A stretch of DNA of 64,000 nt from RGIG9060 sp036307825 (GTDB lineage Bacteria; Spirochaetota; Spirochaetia; Treponematales; Treponemataceae): contig JAXJWW010000073.1 of NCBI GenBank assembly GCA_036307825.1, positions 52,859 through 116,858 on the forward strand. The letters are read 5' to 3'. Within the stretch, counting starts at the first letter, position 1, and every line of letters starts with the position of its first letter. Position numbers and translations under genes: made by a program. Below the pieces are notes generated by a model that was given only the letters and a program-made list of their open reading frames with translations, did not search any database and was not told the DNA's origin. Below, piece after piece: positions 8,095 through 16,385 of the stretch.

Positions 8095-9750
8095 ATGAAA
8101 GAAATATTTCACGTTCATACTTACAGATGCAAACACGGTTCAGATGAAAGTGACGAAAAATTGATTCAATGTGCAATTTCTCTTGGGGCGAAGAAAATCG
8201 TTTTTACAGACCATGTTCCGTTTCCTGAAAATCCTTTTAGAAATCGGATGGAAATTGAAGAAATTGGCGAATATCTGGAAACGCTTTCTGCATTAAAAGA
8301 AAAGTATCAAAATCAAATTGATATAAAAATTGGTTTTGAAGTGGAATATTTACCAAAATATTTTGACTTTTATAAATCACTTCGGAAAAATCCCAAAGTT
8401 GATATTTTGATTTTAGGACAGCATTTTTATCAATGTGGAGAAAATGATTTCAGCTTCGACAAAGATTCTGATTTTAGAAAAGCTAATGAACATTTGGGCT
8501 GTTTTTCTTCCATGATAGAAGGCGTCAAAACTGGACTTTTTGATTGCGTTGTTCATCCCGACAGATGCTTTAAGCGATGCAAAGAATGGACTTCTGAAAT
8601 GGAAAATCTTTCAAAAGAATTGATAAATGCTGTTTTAGAAAAAGACATTCCGCTTGAAATCAATATTAGTTCTTACACAAAGTCTCATAAGAAAATTTTC
8701 TGGAAGGAATTCTGGGCTTTGGTGGAAAAACACAATCAAAGTTCTGATAAAAAGATAAAAACGGTAATCGGCGTGGACAGTCATTCTACGGAAGAAATGC
8801 GAGATAGGGTAGAGGTGGCGAAAATGGAATTTTGCAAAAAGGATAAAAATGTGTCTGAATATTACAATATGGTTTTGGACGAAACTGAGCTTAAATGGTT
8901 TTTTGACCATATAATTGAAAAACCCCTTGAATATGAATCTTATATGATTCTTTTAGCCTGTCGAGGGAAAAAACTAACTGAGGAAGAACAAGAGTTTACA
9001 AAGGTTGGTTCCCGTGGTGAAAAGATGAGAGAAGAATTGATCCATTGTCGTGGTGGCTTAAAACAAGAATGGAATTTTGATATTTACCGCCAAGCCTTTT
9101 ACAGATACAACTGTGATAAGCGCTCTCTTTTAACTACTGCGGGAGTTCCTTATCCAGAACATGCAATGACTGTTTATTCTGTAATAAATCCATCAAATGA
9201 AATTAACTGTATAGAAGATACTTTTGAACATTACAATAATGAGCGAAAAAATCTAACTTCGGCAATTTTGCGCGGTTCAAAAGTTGGTGTGCAAGATCAT
9301 CTTGTAAAAATGCCAAAGATTTTTGAGCATATGAAAAGTTGCCACGCAGCCCATACAAGCAGAAGAATTTGGCTTGATTTTGATATGGATATAAAATCTG
9401 AATATCGAAGTGTTGAAGTTTTTGAAGAATGTTACCAGATTTTGCACAAAGTAGGGCATGAGCTTTTTGGGAAAGGGAATTTTGCGATTATCAAAACAAA
9501 TGGCGGATATCACACTTTGGTGAAAAAAAGTTGCCTAAAATTCAATCCTCAAAAATTTATTGATGAAGTTTATAATCAAGCTGAAAATCCCAACTTTCAA
9601 GAACATATTGCAGAATTTATGCTAAACGATTCTTACCACAAAACGAAAACTGGTAACAATGTTGTAAAACGCTCCGCCATGATTCCGACTCCGGGTTGCC
9701 GCCAGTACGATAGTTTTCCTGTTGTGATGAACAAAGAAGATTTTGTGTAG
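8095..9750 (+). CDS. PHP-domain phosphoesterase fused to a primase-like C-terminal domain
   Basis: A 551-residue two-part protein. Residues ~1-245 are a PHP domain of histidinol-phosphatase type, with FHVHTYRCKHG, FTDHVPF, an EVEYLP segment, LGQHF, VVHPD and IGVDSHS supplying the metal ligands. Residues ~275-551 are different. They include RRIWLDFDMDI (about residue 423), IIKTNGGYHTLVKK (about 463) and a final conserved-looking PGCRQYDSFP. A DxD followed by a GGxH motif is the active-site pattern of archaeo-eukaryotic primase polymerases, so I infer an AEP-like domain with moderate doubt. PHP domains often proofread for polymerases, which would make the fusion sensible. Confidence 0.65.
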   Translation: MKEIFHVHTYRCKHGSDESDEKLIQCAISLGAKKIVFTDHVPFPENPFRNRMEIEEIGEYLETLSALKEKYQNQIDIKIGFEVEYLPKYFDFYKSLRKNPKVDILILGQHFYQCGENDFSFDKDSDFRKANEHLGCFSSMIEGVKTGLFDCVVHPDRCFKRCKEWTSEMENLSKELINAVLEKDIPLEINISSYTKSHKKIFWKEFWALVEKHNQSSDKKIKTVIGVDSHSTEEMRDRVEVAKMEFCKKDKNVSEYYNMVLDETELKWFFDHIIEKPLEYESYMILLACRGKKLTEEEQEFTKVGSRGEKMREELIHCRGGLKQEWNFDIYRQAFYRYNCDKRSLLTTAGVPYPEHAMTVYSVINPSNEINCIEDTFEHYNNERKNLTSAILRGSKVGVQDHLVKMPKIFEHMKSCHAAHTSRRIWLDFDMDIKSEYRSVEVFEECYQILHKVGHELFGKGNFAIIKTNGGYHTLVKKSCLKFNPQKFIDEVYNQAENPNFQEHIAEFMLNDSYHKTKTGNNVVKRSAMIPTPGCRQYDSFPVVMNKEDFV

Positions 9751-9890
9751 TTCTGCAAAAAACTCGTTTTTTCTACGGTCTCATAAAATAACAATTCCTC
9801 TTTTCTTCAGTGTATTTAAACAAGAAACCAAAACAATTTAGTTTAAAAAAAGTTTTTTTGATGTATAATGAATTTGAAAGGAATTGATTT

Positions 9891-10567
9891 ATGACAGAAT
9901 TTGACCCAAAAAAGAGAAAAAATATAAAAGAACCTTAGATTTGATTAGAGCCAAATATGAATTTTATGAAGCAGATGCTTCGGAAGATGATTGGATTTTT
10001 GAAAAAGATTCAATTGAAGATATAATTCGTGCATCAATAGAAATTTTAGATAAAAAAATACAAAAAGTTTTATCAGAACAAGATAACCTATTCGGAGGGA
10101 TGTCTTACGGCTTACCTGATGAATCTTCAAAAACATTCATAAACAAAGAAATAAAAGAGTTAAAAAAAGAGAAAAAAGCATTAGAAGAAAGTTTAAAAAA
10201 ATATTTAGAAGAAGGTTCAAAAAATCCTAAATTTTGTGATTTTATTTTGAAGAAGAAAAACGATTTAAACATAGTAAATCCTGCAGATATATACAAGCCT
10301 GTTTTGATGACTCGAAAAACATATCACAATGTAATTACAATTTATGATTACAAGCCTTCTTTTGAAACTTGCGTTCAATTTATTTTTAGTTTGAAATTAA
10401 ATATGGAAGAATCCACAGAAATGCTAAGACTTGCAGGTCTTGCTTTTTCTGAAAGTGAATATCACAGAATTGTCAAATTCTATGTTGAGAATAAAGAATA
10501 TAATTTTGATGATTTAAATAAGAGTTTATTAGATAATAATATAAAACCGATAGGAAATTGTAAATAA
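9891..10567 (+). CDS. Hypothetical protein with C-terminal regulatory-type helical domain, requires a -1 frameshift
   Basis: An ATG at 9891 with an AAAGGA site opens a frame that ends after 15 codons (MTEFDPKKRKNIKEP). The long frame begins upstream of its first internal start and joins this one by a -1 slip at A-AAA-AAG (9908-9914), giving about 225 residues. The middle is a charged coiled coil. The last ~85 residues (YDYKPSFETCVQFIFSLKL and after, with AGLAFSESEYHRI) resemble the helical domain found at the C-termini of many macro-domain and HTH proteins. The same heptamer occurs at the parA break. A TATAAT lies at 9864-9869. Confidence 0.55.
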
Positions 10568-10612
10568 TTTAGAGTTTCACTTACTAGAGGGAATTTAACC
10601 CTATTTAAAATT

Positions 10613-10651
10613 GTTACTTTCAAAGTAACCTTTAAAACTTAAATTTAAGTT
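10613..10651. promoter_or_regulatory. Two perfect palindromes upstream of the HTH gene
   Basis: GTTACTTT-C-AAAGTAAC (10613-10629) and AACTTAAATTTAAGTT (10636-10651) lie 40-80 bp upstream of the HTH start. They are likely operators of that regulator. Confidence 0.55.
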
Positions 10652-10690
10652 AGAGTTTTCTTTGTAAATGCAATTTTAAGGAGAAGTGTA

Positions 10691-10945
10691 ATGAAAAAAT
10701 TTATTGAAAAAGAAACATTAGTTCGTCATCCTGTGATTAATTTAAAATCAACAGGAAATAATATTAAAATGTTACGAGAAAAAAAAGGGATGTCGGTAAA
10801 ATCGCTTTCTGAATTTATGGAATTTGAAAGTGTTCAAACTGTTTATAATTGGCAAAAAGGAAGAAGTTTGCCGTCATTAGAAAATTTAATGGTCTTAAGC
10901 GAACTTTTTGATGAAGCAATAGAAGGTATTTTAATATATGAATGA
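10691..10945 (+). CDS. XRE-type helix-turn-helix regulator
   Basis: An 84-residue protein with one HTH_3 domain (GNNIKMLREKKGMSVKSLSE followed by VYNWQKGRSLPSLENLMVLS). An AAGGAGAAG ribosome site precedes the ATG. It overlaps the next gene by 8 bp, so the two are translationally coupled. The pairing of an XRE repressor with a zinc metallopeptidase is the ImmR/ImmA arrangement, in which the protease removes the repressor. The upstream palindromes suggest autoregulation. A decayed copy of the C-terminal half lies at 24265-24391. Confidence 0.82.
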   Translation: MKKFIEKETLVRHPVINLKSTGNNIKMLREKKGMSVKSLSEFMEFESVQTVYNWQKGRSLPSLENLMVLSELFDEAIEGILIYE

Positions 10946-11804
10946 AATTTCTAACAGAGAACAAGATGCAAACTCAATCGACGAATTATTCCAACGAAGT
11001 TTAAGATTTAGAGATACATCTGAGTTTTTTTCTTTTTTTAACTTTATTGGGAAAGTTTTACATTATTCCCATTACAATGCAATGTTGGTTTATTGGCAAA
11101 ATAAAAATGTAAAATATTTTGGAACTCCAGGATATTGGAAAAATCAATTTAAAAGAATTGTAAAACCAGATGCGAGACCTTATGTTATAATTGTTCCATT
11201 TGGTCCTGCGGCTTTAGTTTATGATTTATATGAAACTGAAGGAAAAGAATCTCCAGAGGATTTTATCAAAAATGGATTAAGAGGTGGATTTTTCAAAGTT
11301 AATGGAAATTTACCAGAAGTCTTATTAAAAGAAATTATTCGAAATCTTGCTGAATATAATATTTCTGTGGAATTTAAATATTTTAGATTTAACAAAGGCG
11401 GAGAAACTAACGATTATTCGAATAATTCTGTGAAAATTTCAATTTCTGATGAATTTACACCAGAAGAAGCTTTTGCAACTTTGATTCATGAATTGGCTCA
11501 TAATTTTTTGGGTCATCTTGGAGAAAAATATCTTATAAAGAAGAATCCGAATAGTGAAAAAAAAGAAGGCGAAAAACTTGAAAAAATTCACATAAAAGCT
11601 AGAAATGTTTCTTCAAGTATTCGAGAACTAGAAGCTGAAGTTGTTAGTTATGTCGTTTGTTCGCGATGGAATTTAGAAAAAGATCCTACGAAATATATGA
11701 GTTGGCATATTTCACAAGAAAATATTTCTAAAATAAGTGTAGAAAAAATTATAAAAGTTGCAGATAAAATTGAAAACACTTTTTTGGAGAAATATAAAAT
11801 TTAA
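10938..11804 (+). CDS. ArdC/ImmA-like zinc metallopeptidase
   Basis: A 288-residue protein. The N-terminal third (YSHYNAMLVYWQNKN, then a GYWKNQFKRIVKPDARPY segment) resembles the ssDNA-binding part of ArdC-type antirestriction proteins. TLIHELAHNFLGHLG at about residue 185 is a zinc HExxH motif, and the ELEAEVVSY helix about residue 233 supplies the third ligand. Coupling to the upstream HTH gene suggests it cleaves that repressor or a host target on plasmid entry. The transcript is followed directly by the next palindrome-type promoter. Confidence 0.75.
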   Translation: MNEISNREQDANSIDELFQRSLRFRDTSEFFSFFNFIGKVLHYSHYNAMLVYWQNKNVKYFGTPGYWKNQFKRIVKPDARPYVIIVPFGPAALVYDLYETEGKESPEDFIKNGLRGGFFKVNGNLPEVLLKEIIRNLAEYNISVEFKYFRFNKGGETNDYSNNSVKISISDEFTPEEAFATLIHELAHNFLGHLGEKYLIKKNPNSEKKEGEKLEKIHIKARNVSSSIRELEAEVVSYVVCSRWNLEKDPTKYMSWHISQENISKISVEKIIKVADKIENTFLEKYKI

Positions 11805-11844
11805 ACCACTAGTTTAATGACAAATTGTGCAAAACTTGTAGAAT
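11800..11844 (+). promoter_or_regulatory. Palindrome-type promoter
   Basis: TTTAAAC-CACTA-GTTTAA runs into TGACA (11818-11822), with TAGAAT at 11839-11844. The palindrome overlaps the last codon of the metallopeptidase gene. Confidence 0.7.
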
Positions 11845-11853
11845 TAAAATGAA

Positions 11854-12002
11854 TTGGGCGTAGAGATTTCACTTGTTGTGTCCTGCCCGATTTTTGTGGC
11901 TTGTTTCGGGCGAGGAACTGGGCGCTTTCTTGAAAAAAGATATTTTTATCTTGAGTCCTTGGATGTCGCTATCTTTTCCTCAGAAACAAGTCTCTTTTTT
12001 TT
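11854..12002 (+). ncRNA. Structured leader: module B1 plus a terminator-closed module
   Basis: Module B1 (11854-11890) has the core GTAGAGATTTCAC, TTGTT, GTGTCCT closed by GGGC/GCCC; its sister B2 at 24639 has nearly the same core inside a different stem. A second module is closed by CTTGTTTC (11900) and GAAACAAG (11983-11990) and ends in eight T. The terminator lies before the ribosome site of the gene at 12024, so this could be an attenuator or a free small RNA. Confidence 0.55.
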
Positions 12003-12023
12003 GATAATATCGAGGGGCAAAAG

Positions 12024-12425
12024 ATGAATAAACTTTCATATAGTATCGAAAATTTTGTAGAAAATAACGGTTATGAAGATATAGAATTCACAGCTTATTT
12101 TTATCTTGTAGATGGAAAAAAACTTGAGTTTGGCACTGGTTATCTTCCTGCAAGTTGTTGGGAAATTTTAGACGATGATGAAACTGACGAAAATCACAAA
12201 ATGGCAATTTTATGCAACTGTTCTTGCGGAATGTGGGCTTGTGATTCATACGTTGCAAAAATCGTAGAAAAAGAAACCACGATAGAATGGTATGTTCATA
12301 GATTGCGGGAAGTTGCAAACGAAAAACCAGATTATATTTTTGACAAAAGTGAATACACAACAGTTATTGCAGAAATGAAAAACAAAGCTCAAAAAGAAAT
12401 ATCCCAGAAAAATGAGGAAAAATAG
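12024..12425 (+). CDS. Hypothetical protein, 133 aa
   Basis: An acidic protein with a CNCSCGMWACDSY cluster in the middle that could bind a metal, and a charged C-terminal helix. A GAGGGG ribosome site precedes the ATG. It is expressed behind a structured leader with a terminator and is followed by 3' structured modules. I recognise no family; a phage- or plasmid-type accessory protein is the most that can be said. Confidence 0.65.
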   Translation: MNKLSYSIENFVENNGYEDIEFTAYFYLVDGKKLEFGTGYLPASCWEILDDDETDENHKMAILCNCSCGMWACDSYVAKIVEKETTIEWYVHRLREVANEKPDYIFDKSEYTTVIAEMKNKAQKEISQKNEEK

Positions 12426-12437
12426 TTGAAAATAATT

Positions 12438-12534
12438 CCTTGCGACAAGTAGCCTTTTGAGGCAAATTTGTTAGAAAAACTTGTCGTGAGGATTTATGAT
12501 ATTTTCTGATTTCATTAGGTGGGGTAGGCTATCA
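12438..12534 (+). ncRNA. Structured modules D1 and E1 (3' region)
   Basis: D1 (12438-12491): GACAAG pairs with CTTGTC around an inner GCC/GGC hairpin and a conserved AAATTTGTTAGAAAAA strand. E1 (12497-12534): TGAT and ATCA close a core with a small hairpin and GGGGTAGGCT. Both have sister copies in the same order at 15749-15847 with compensating stem changes. Confidence 0.6.
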
Positions 12535-12536
12535 TT

Positions 12537-12690
12537 TTGTTCTATAAAAATTGTAGAACCCAAATAAAAGTTTCTTGAATAAAGAACTTGCTGCCTGGAG
12601 AAACGATAGCACAGACAAGTAATCAGGGAATTTCACCCCTTTCCCCTGCAAGCACCCAAATCTCCGATACGCAGTCAAGTTCCGTTTTTT
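12537..12690 (+). ncRNA. Structured modules F1 and Q with terminator
   Basis: F1 is a hairpin GTTCT/AGAAC with loop ATAAAAATTGT followed by CCCAAAT; a close copy sits inside the coding region at 18843-18873. After a short hairpin (AAGTTTCTT/AAAGAACTT), module Q is closed by GAACTTG (12584) and CAAGTTC (12676-12682), followed by six T. Inside it, GGAG pairs with CTCC. Confidence 0.5.
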
Positions 12691-12736
12691 ATATTAACAG
12701 AAAACTAAAAATAAAGCATTAAATTGATAGTTTAAT
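12691..12736 (-). promoter_or_regulatory. Palindrome-type promoter pointing left
   Basis: ATTAAAT-TGATA-GTTTAAT (12718-12736) is followed on the minus strand by TGCTT, 17 bp and TAATAT (12696-12691). It would transcribe the module region antisense, so either strand could be the functional RNA. Confidence 0.5.
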
Positions 12737-12762
12737 AAGCAAATTATTATTTCAAAAAAAAC

Positions 12763-12808
12763 TTTAAACCAATAGTTTAATGACAAGCAACCCACTTTGC
12801 CGTAAACT
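12763..12808 (+). promoter_or_regulatory. Palindrome-type promoter
   Basis: TTTAAAC-CAATA-GTTTAA, TGACA (12781-12785), 17 bp, TAAACT (12803-12808). Confidence 0.72.
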
Positions 12809-12816
12809 AAAATCAA

Positions 12817-12962
12817 GAAAAGGCTCGAAGAAAGACACAGTGTTTATGTTGGTGGTTGTTCCCAGGGTAATCCCGTCTGAGGGCTTTTTCTATAAGAACT
12901 CTCTTGACCGAGCTAACTGTAGTATGTTTTCAGTATGGTAATCTGAGAGTTCTTTTTTTTCG
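12817..12962 (+). ncRNA. Structured leader: module A1 plus terminator module R
   Basis: A1 (12818-12889) has the core GAAGAAAGACACAGTGTTTA and CCAGGGTAATCCCGTCT closed by AAAAGGCTC/GGGCTTTTT. A2 at 24547 repeats the core in an unrelated stem. R is closed by a perfect 10-bp stem (AAGAACTCTC/GAGAGTTCTT) ending in eight T. The gene at 12986 begins 24 bp later. Confidence 0.6.
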
Positions 12963-12985
12963 TTTATAAGAGGAGAATATTCCAA

Positions 12986-13789
12986 ATGAGTTTTTATGTT
13001 GCAAATGTTGCTATTATCAAAATCAAGCCAGAATTACAGCAAGATTTTTCACATTTTTTCAATGTAGAATATGACAAAATACAAGACGAGAAATTTAAAA
13101 TTTTTGTGGATGAATTAAAAAAAAATTATGAAGAAAATTCCTCAGTGTGGTATTTAAAAGAATGGGATCACTTTGATGAAGTTGAAAGATGGAAAGGAAA
13201 ATATAAAACTTCTTATGAAAACGGAGTTCTTACATACGGAATTTATTATAATCGAAACAATGGATTCCGAAGAGAGTATATTTGGGATGTGGAAGAGTTT
13301 ATTTTGGAATATTACAAAGAAATAGTAATCTTCCACGACGGCTGGACTGAAGAAGAATGGTATGAACCTAGAATTGATATAAACGAACTTGTAATAAAAA
13401 ATATTCTCAATTATTTAAAAAAAAAGAAAATCGATTATAAGGATTTTCTCAAAGAACTTTACAAACTTGTGCCACAAGAAAAAGTTGATTATTTTTTTGC
13501 CGAAAAACAAGGTGTTGATGGAGATTTATTAATCGGAATCTCAAAAGTGTTAAAAGAAAATCTTGATTATTTTTGCATTCCTCATATTGAAGATGAAAGC
13601 CTTTCCATTGAGCAAGAAAAACTAGTAGAATTGGCGAAAGTATGTAACCAGAATTTTGATGTAAAATCCGTAGATGCTAATGAAAAACTTTTGGAACTTA
13701 CAAAATACGCTTTAGACAATGAATTAACAAGCTTTTCAAAAGCGGCATATTACCTAAATTGTAGTGTTTCTGAAATTATGGAACTTTAG
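12986..13789 (+). CDS. Hypothetical protein, 267 aa
   Basis: A charged soluble protein. The first ~120 residues are rich in Tyr and Trp. The C-terminal ~60 (SIEQEKLVELAKVCNQN to the end) are helical and end like a small HTH or antitoxin-type domain. An AGAGGAGAA ribosome site supports the start. It lies behind a leader with two RNA modules and a terminator and is followed 26 bp later by another hypothetical gene. No family is recognised. Confidence 0.7.
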   Translation: MSFYVANVAIIKIKPELQQDFSHFFNVEYDKIQDEKFKIFVDELKKNYEENSSVWYLKEWDHFDEVERWKGKYKTSYENGVLTYGIYYNRNNGFRREYIWDVEEFILEYYKEIVIFHDGWTEEEWYEPRIDINELVIKNILNYLKKKKIDYKDFLKELYKLVPQEKVDYFFAEKQGVDGDLLIGISKVLKENLDYFCIPHIEDESLSIEQEKLVELAKVCNQNFDVKSVDANEKLLELTKYALDNELTSFSKAAYYLNCSVSEIMEL

Positions 13790-13815
13790 AAAACGATAAA
13801 AGGATTGCATTTTTT

Positions 13816-14529
13816 ATGATAGTAAAATTAGTATCAAATAATCAGCAGGAAAACTTTTTTCTTGTGGCAGGACAAGCGCTAGAAGTTCAAAAAAACCTTT
13901 CTGTCAAAACAATGGGAATTTTGCTCGTTCCATTTTTTACTGAAAAAAACAGTCCAAACACTTTTGTGTTCGGCGGAAAATATGCAACAAAAATGCAACG
14001 AGACTGTGGTTGCCACGGACATTACGCAGATAAATATTGGCATAAAATTGATGAGATTTTTGAAAAAAACGGAGAGCATTTTATTCTTTCCCGGGGGAAG
14101 CCGGTAAAAATCCTAAATTATAATGATGTGAATTTTAACTCACTAGATAATCCTGTTATTGGCTTGGAAGATTTGTGCGTAAAACTAAAACCAAATAAAA
14201 TCATCACACAATTATATGGAATAATTCTTGATTACAACGATGAATATATCCAAGGTTTTTCCTGGGACAGTTTGAAAAAATTTATTTATATTTTCACGGA
14301 TAAAAACAATATTTCAAAAGTTTTGCATGACGCATTTTTATATCACAAATATTGTCGCCAGGGTTCTTATAAGCAAGAAGATTTAGAAAAACACAAGGAT
14401 AAACTCAATTTTTTGAATTTCAAGATTTTTTCTCCAAGAAAAATTCTACTGGATGAAGAAAGAGGCGAATATCTAATTGATTTTGATTTGTCCCAAGCAA
14501 AGTTTGAATATACGGATTTATTAAAGTAA
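13816..14529 (+). CDS. Hypothetical protein, 237 aa
   Basis: A soluble protein with a short Cys/His cluster (RDCGCHGHYADKYWH, about residues 62-76) that could bind a metal. It probably shares a transcript with the gene at 12986. No family is recognised, and nothing in the context fixes a function. Confidence 0.68.
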   Translation: MIVKLVSNNQQENFFLVAGQALEVQKNLSVKTMGILLVPFFTEKNSPNTFVFGGKYATKMQRDCGCHGHYADKYWHKIDEIFEKNGEHFILSRGKPVKILNYNDVNFNSLDNPVIGLEDLCVKLKPNKIITQLYGIILDYNDEYIQGFSWDSLKKFIYIFTDKNNISKVLHDAFLYHKYCRQGSYKQEDLEKHKDKLNFLNFKIFSPRKILLDEERGEYLIDFDLSQAKFEYTDLLK

Positions 14530-14542
14530 ATTTATAAACATT

Positions 14543-14589
14543 GTTTAAACCAACAGTTTAATGACAGAACTATTTTCTCAATATAAACT
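14543..14589 (+). promoter_or_regulatory. Palindrome-type promoter, leaderless transcript
   Basis: GTTTAAAC-CAACA-GTTTAA, TGACA (14562-14566), 17 bp, TAAACT (14584-14589). The ATG at 14596 is 6 bp after the -10 box. Confidence 0.72.
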
Positions 14590-14595
14590 TTAAAT

Positions 14596-15723
14596 ATGAA
14601 TCAACAAGCAGAACTTTTTAATCGCTTTGAATGGAACAAAAACGTCGCAAAAAATCCTGAGGAATTGAAAGAAAAATTCCCTATAAAAAATTTAATTGGC
14701 AAAAAAATAAAGAAAATGAACGCTATAGGCTATGTTCACCATCCATATACAGAATACATACTTAGCGGCGATGTAAAAAAAAAATTTTTCCAAGAAAAAG
14801 AAACATATCATGCAATAGTTCAAAATGAACCTTTCGTATTAGTGTTTGAAGATAATTCCACCCTTGAACTTCAACTAATGTGGGAAAATAAATATTTTTT
14901 CTCCGAAAATCAAATTTCTTCAGATATCACAGAAGGAATGAATCATTGTGAAATTGATGCAAACATTTTTTTTGAAAAAATAATCGATTGCAAAATCACA
15001 GACATTCAACTTGATAAAAGCATCACAATTTTTACAGATTCCGAATATTCTCTAAAAATAGAATTTGATGATAGTAATTCAAGTTTAATTTCACTTATGC
15101 AAAACGACCAATATTCAAAAATTGATTCTGAAGTTTATTTTTCAGCTAAGAAAAATGTAAAGCAAATTTCAATTGAAGAAGGCCACAATACATCATCTTT
15201 TTTTTGGATTATGCCAGTAAATGAGCTTGATTCCATAGAAAAAGGTTGGTTTGGAGTTGAAGAAGCCACAGACGCAGAACTCTCTATTGAAGAAGATGTG
15301 ATTTTTAATTATTTGGGAGAATTTTTGCTTAAGCATTTTGATTCTTCGCTTTACAAAGTTTGTAGAAATCAAGAATATGGAACTCCAGAATTTGAGTGGA
15401 ATTTGGAATGGAATTTTTATGAATACAAAACTGTCAAAAAAATCATAGAAGAAATTAAAGAACTTTGTCACTTGCTGAAAACTGATTATAAAAATGAAAA
15501 AACTTTGTGGTTTAGAACGAGAAACTGCAAATTTTACTGGAAATCAAATCAAGAAAAATTGCGCAACTATAACGGGCCAGACACTTCTGTAATTCTGGAA
15601 GATAAAATGACAGACGAAGAAATTGACACTGCCATAGATTTTTATAATCGTTTTATTTTTCAAATGGAACAAATGATGAAGTATTATCCAAATTATCAAT
15701 TCATTGATTTTATGGGACCGTAG
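14596..15723 (+). CDS. Hypothetical protein, 375 aa
   Basis: A soluble acidic protein with no membrane segment. It begins MNQQAELFNRFEWNKNVAKN and has several FEWNLEWNFYEYK-like aromatic stretches. The start is set by the promoter, giving a leaderless mRNA. Its 3' region carries modules D2 and E2 and a long terminator. I recognise no family. Confidence 0.7.
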   Translation: MNQQAELFNRFEWNKNVAKNPEELKEKFPIKNLIGKKIKKMNAIGYVHHPYTEYILSGDVKKKFFQEKETYHAIVQNEPFVLVFEDNSTLELQLMWENKYFFSENQISSDITEGMNHCEIDANIFFEKIIDCKITDIQLDKSITIFTDSEYSLKIEFDDSNSSLISLMQNDQYSKIDSEVYFSAKKNVKQISIEEGHNTSSFFWIMPVNELDSIEKGWFGVEEATDAELSIEEDVIFNYLGEFLLKHFDSSLYKVCRNQEYGTPEFEWNLEWNFYEYKTVKKIIEEIKELCHLLKTDYKNEKTLWFRTRNCKFYWKSNQEKLRNYNGPDTSVILEDKMTDEEIDTAIDFYNRFIFQMEQMMKYYPNYQFIDFMGP

Positions 15724-15748
15724 GGAAATATTTTTTGTTAAAAATAAT

Positions 15749-15847
15749 TTCTTGCTGACAAGTAGGCTTTTGAGCCAAATTTGTTAGAAAAACTTGTTGT
15801 GAGGATTTTTGATTTCCCCCAACTCATCAGTTGGGAAAGGTTATCAA
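15749..15847 (+). ncRNA. Structured modules D2 and E2 (3' region)
   Basis: D2 repeats D1: the inner hairpin is GGC/GCC here against GCC/GGC in D1, and AAATTTGTTAGAAAAA is unchanged. E2 (15809-15847) has TTGAT/ATCAA around a CCAACT/AGTTGG hairpin where E1 has CTGAT/ATTAG. The inverted but still complementary inner stems are good evidence for RNA-level selection. Confidence 0.65.
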
Positions 15848-15852
15848 TTTTT

Positions 15853-15914
15853 GGCCTTCAAGAATTGCTTGTTTAAGTACAAGTCTTGAACAATTCTTGG
15901 AGGCCGTTTTTTTT
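15853..15914 (+). terminator. Strong terminator
   Basis: GGCCTTCAAGAATTG pairs with CAATTCTTGGAGGCC (15891-15905), followed by eight T. It separates the plus-strand gene from the convergent minus-strand operon. Confidence 0.8.
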
Positions 15915-15956
15915 ATCACGGCAAACTTTTTCTCAAACCGTTTTGCTATCAATAAA

Positions 15957-16385
15957 TCATTCCCCAAAAATAATTTCGTCCATATATTGATACATTTTTT
16001 CTTCGTCTTGTTCGTGAAAAGTTGGATAAGCTATAATAAATCGCTCTAAAGAAAACTTTGAAAAAATTGTTTTGTAAGTTACATTTCTTGACCATTGATA
16101 ATATGCCACAATCCAGCCAATCCAATAATCTCTGCCATAAGGAATATAATCGTAATGTCTTTTTTCGGGAACAATATTTACGATTTCTGCTGCAAGTTCG
16201 ATTCCCGACATTCCTGACAGATAATGCGGATTTCCCACTTCAAGTTCATGTATGTATTCAAAATTCAAAAATTTTTCAACATATTCTTCCAAAGAAAGTT
16301 TCAAATAATAAGTTGCAAACGAAAATGATTCAGGAATCACATCCTGGGCATCTTCTACGTAAAGTTCATAATATGCTGGTTTCAT
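15957..16385 (-). CDS. Hypothetical protein, 142 aa, partner of the nucleotidyltransferase
   Basis: A Tyr- and Glu-rich small protein whose start overlaps the end of the nucleotidyltransferase gene by 20 bp, implying coupled translation. Small nucleotidyltransferases of this type are usually paired with a toxin or antitoxin partner (for example HEPN). No HEPN RxxxxH motif is visible here, so the pairing is by context only. The C-terminus is strongly acidic. Confidence 0.6.
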   Translation of the reverse strand: MKPAYYELYVEDAQDVIPESFSFATYYLKLSLEEYVEKFLNFEYIHELEVGNPHYLSGMSGIELAAEIVNIVPEKRHYDYIPYGRDYWIGWIVAYYQWSRNVTYKTIFSKFSLERFIIAYPTFHEQDEEKMYQYMDEIIFGE

